From the NCBI GenBank assembly GCA_030641085.1, contig DAOWIC010000322.1, forward strand, positions 1 to 6,827: a DNA stretch of 6,827 nucleotides, written 5' to 3'. Positions 6,794 to 6,827 of the stretch are shown one piece after another. The position numbers and the translations under genes were made by a program. The stretch comes from Calditrichota bacterium. GTDB lineage: Bacteria > Zixibacteria > MSB-5A5 > GN15 > FEB-12. How positions within the stretch are numbered: the first letter of the stretch is position 1; every line of letters starts with the position of its first letter. Below the pieces are notes generated by a model. That model worked only from the letters and a program-made list of their open reading frames with translations. It was not told the origin of the DNA and ran no database searches.

Positions 6794-6827
6794 GTGAATT
6801 TAAAGAAACTGGAGATATTGGGCTTCA
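6794..6827 (+). CDS. smc: Start of a probable chromosome segregation ATPase SMC (5' fragment)
   Basis: Only 11 codons are visible: GTG start, then NLKKLEILGF, running off the right edge. SMC proteins typically open with M-x-L-K-x-L-E-x-x-GF-K-S-F, and the visible residues fit that pattern up to GF. The next expected residues (KSFA) are outside the window. SMC forms a condensin-like complex with ScpA and ScpB that organises the chromosome. RecF- or RecN-like ATPases also begin with a short strand and GF-type segment, so the name is tentative. The gene follows the glycosyltransferase-like gene after 17 bases, in the same direction, with a strong ribosome binding site. Confidence 0.62.
   Translation, partial: MNLKKLEILGF

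Noticed and set aside
1..6827. Mobile element, CRISPR array, tRNA, rRNA, riboswitch or rho-independent terminator
   Set aside because: I found no transposase-like protein, no spaced direct repeats, no cloverleaf-like segment, and no GC stem followed by a T run in a gene end. The T run at 4086-4093 lies between divergent starts, has no stem before it, and is not at a gene end.

Overview
The window reads as ordinary bacterial chromosome, densely packed and moderately GC-rich. It has two transcription units diverging from one AT-rich spacer (about 4064-4192). I see no transposase, integrase, tRNA, rRNA, CRISPR array or phage gene. An anaerobic or facultative bacterium is suggested by the large oxygen-sensitive-type activase/dehydratase gene on the left. 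A RodZ-like protein with a membrane segment and a heptosyltransferase-like protein are compatible with a didermic lineage. The combination would suit an uncultured FCB-type or deltaproteobacteria-like group, but that placement is inference only.

Left arm (1-4063, minus strand): one very long reading frame, open for 1354 codons and running off the left edge. It encodes a fused member of the 2-hydroxyacyl-CoA dehydratase activase family. In order it has two BadF/BadG/HgdC-type ASKHA ATPase modules (about residues 8-265 and 319-565), a four-cysteine cluster (603-629), a DUF2229-type region (about 670-890), and a cysteine-rich region related to the dehydratase/reductase partner (about 890 to the edge). 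Activases of this kind use ATP hydrolysis to drive low-potential electron transfer from a [4Fe-4S] cluster to a partner protein. Here activase and partner-like parts lie on one chain. The substrate is unknown.

Right arm (4193-6827, plus strand): a tight operon of housekeeping genes. They are dtd (D-aminoacyl-tRNA deacylase, TTG start), a Maf-type nucleotide pyrophosphatase, a RodZ-like protein (HTH, transmembrane segment, DUF4115-like domain), a 191-residue protein resembling only the N-terminal half of a family 9 glycosyltransferase, and, after a 17-base gap, the first codons of what looks like smc. The first three junctions overlap by 11, 7 and 11 bases, which suggests translational coupling. 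A good sigma70-like promoter (TTGTCT, 16 bases, TATATT) lies just upstream of dtd.

The operon couples translation quality control (Dtd), nucleotide pool or division control (Maf), cell shape (RodZ), a possible envelope sugar protein, and chromosome condensation (SMC). The points most worth a second look are the fused double-activase gene and the half-length glycosyltransferase-like protein held between rodZ and smc.
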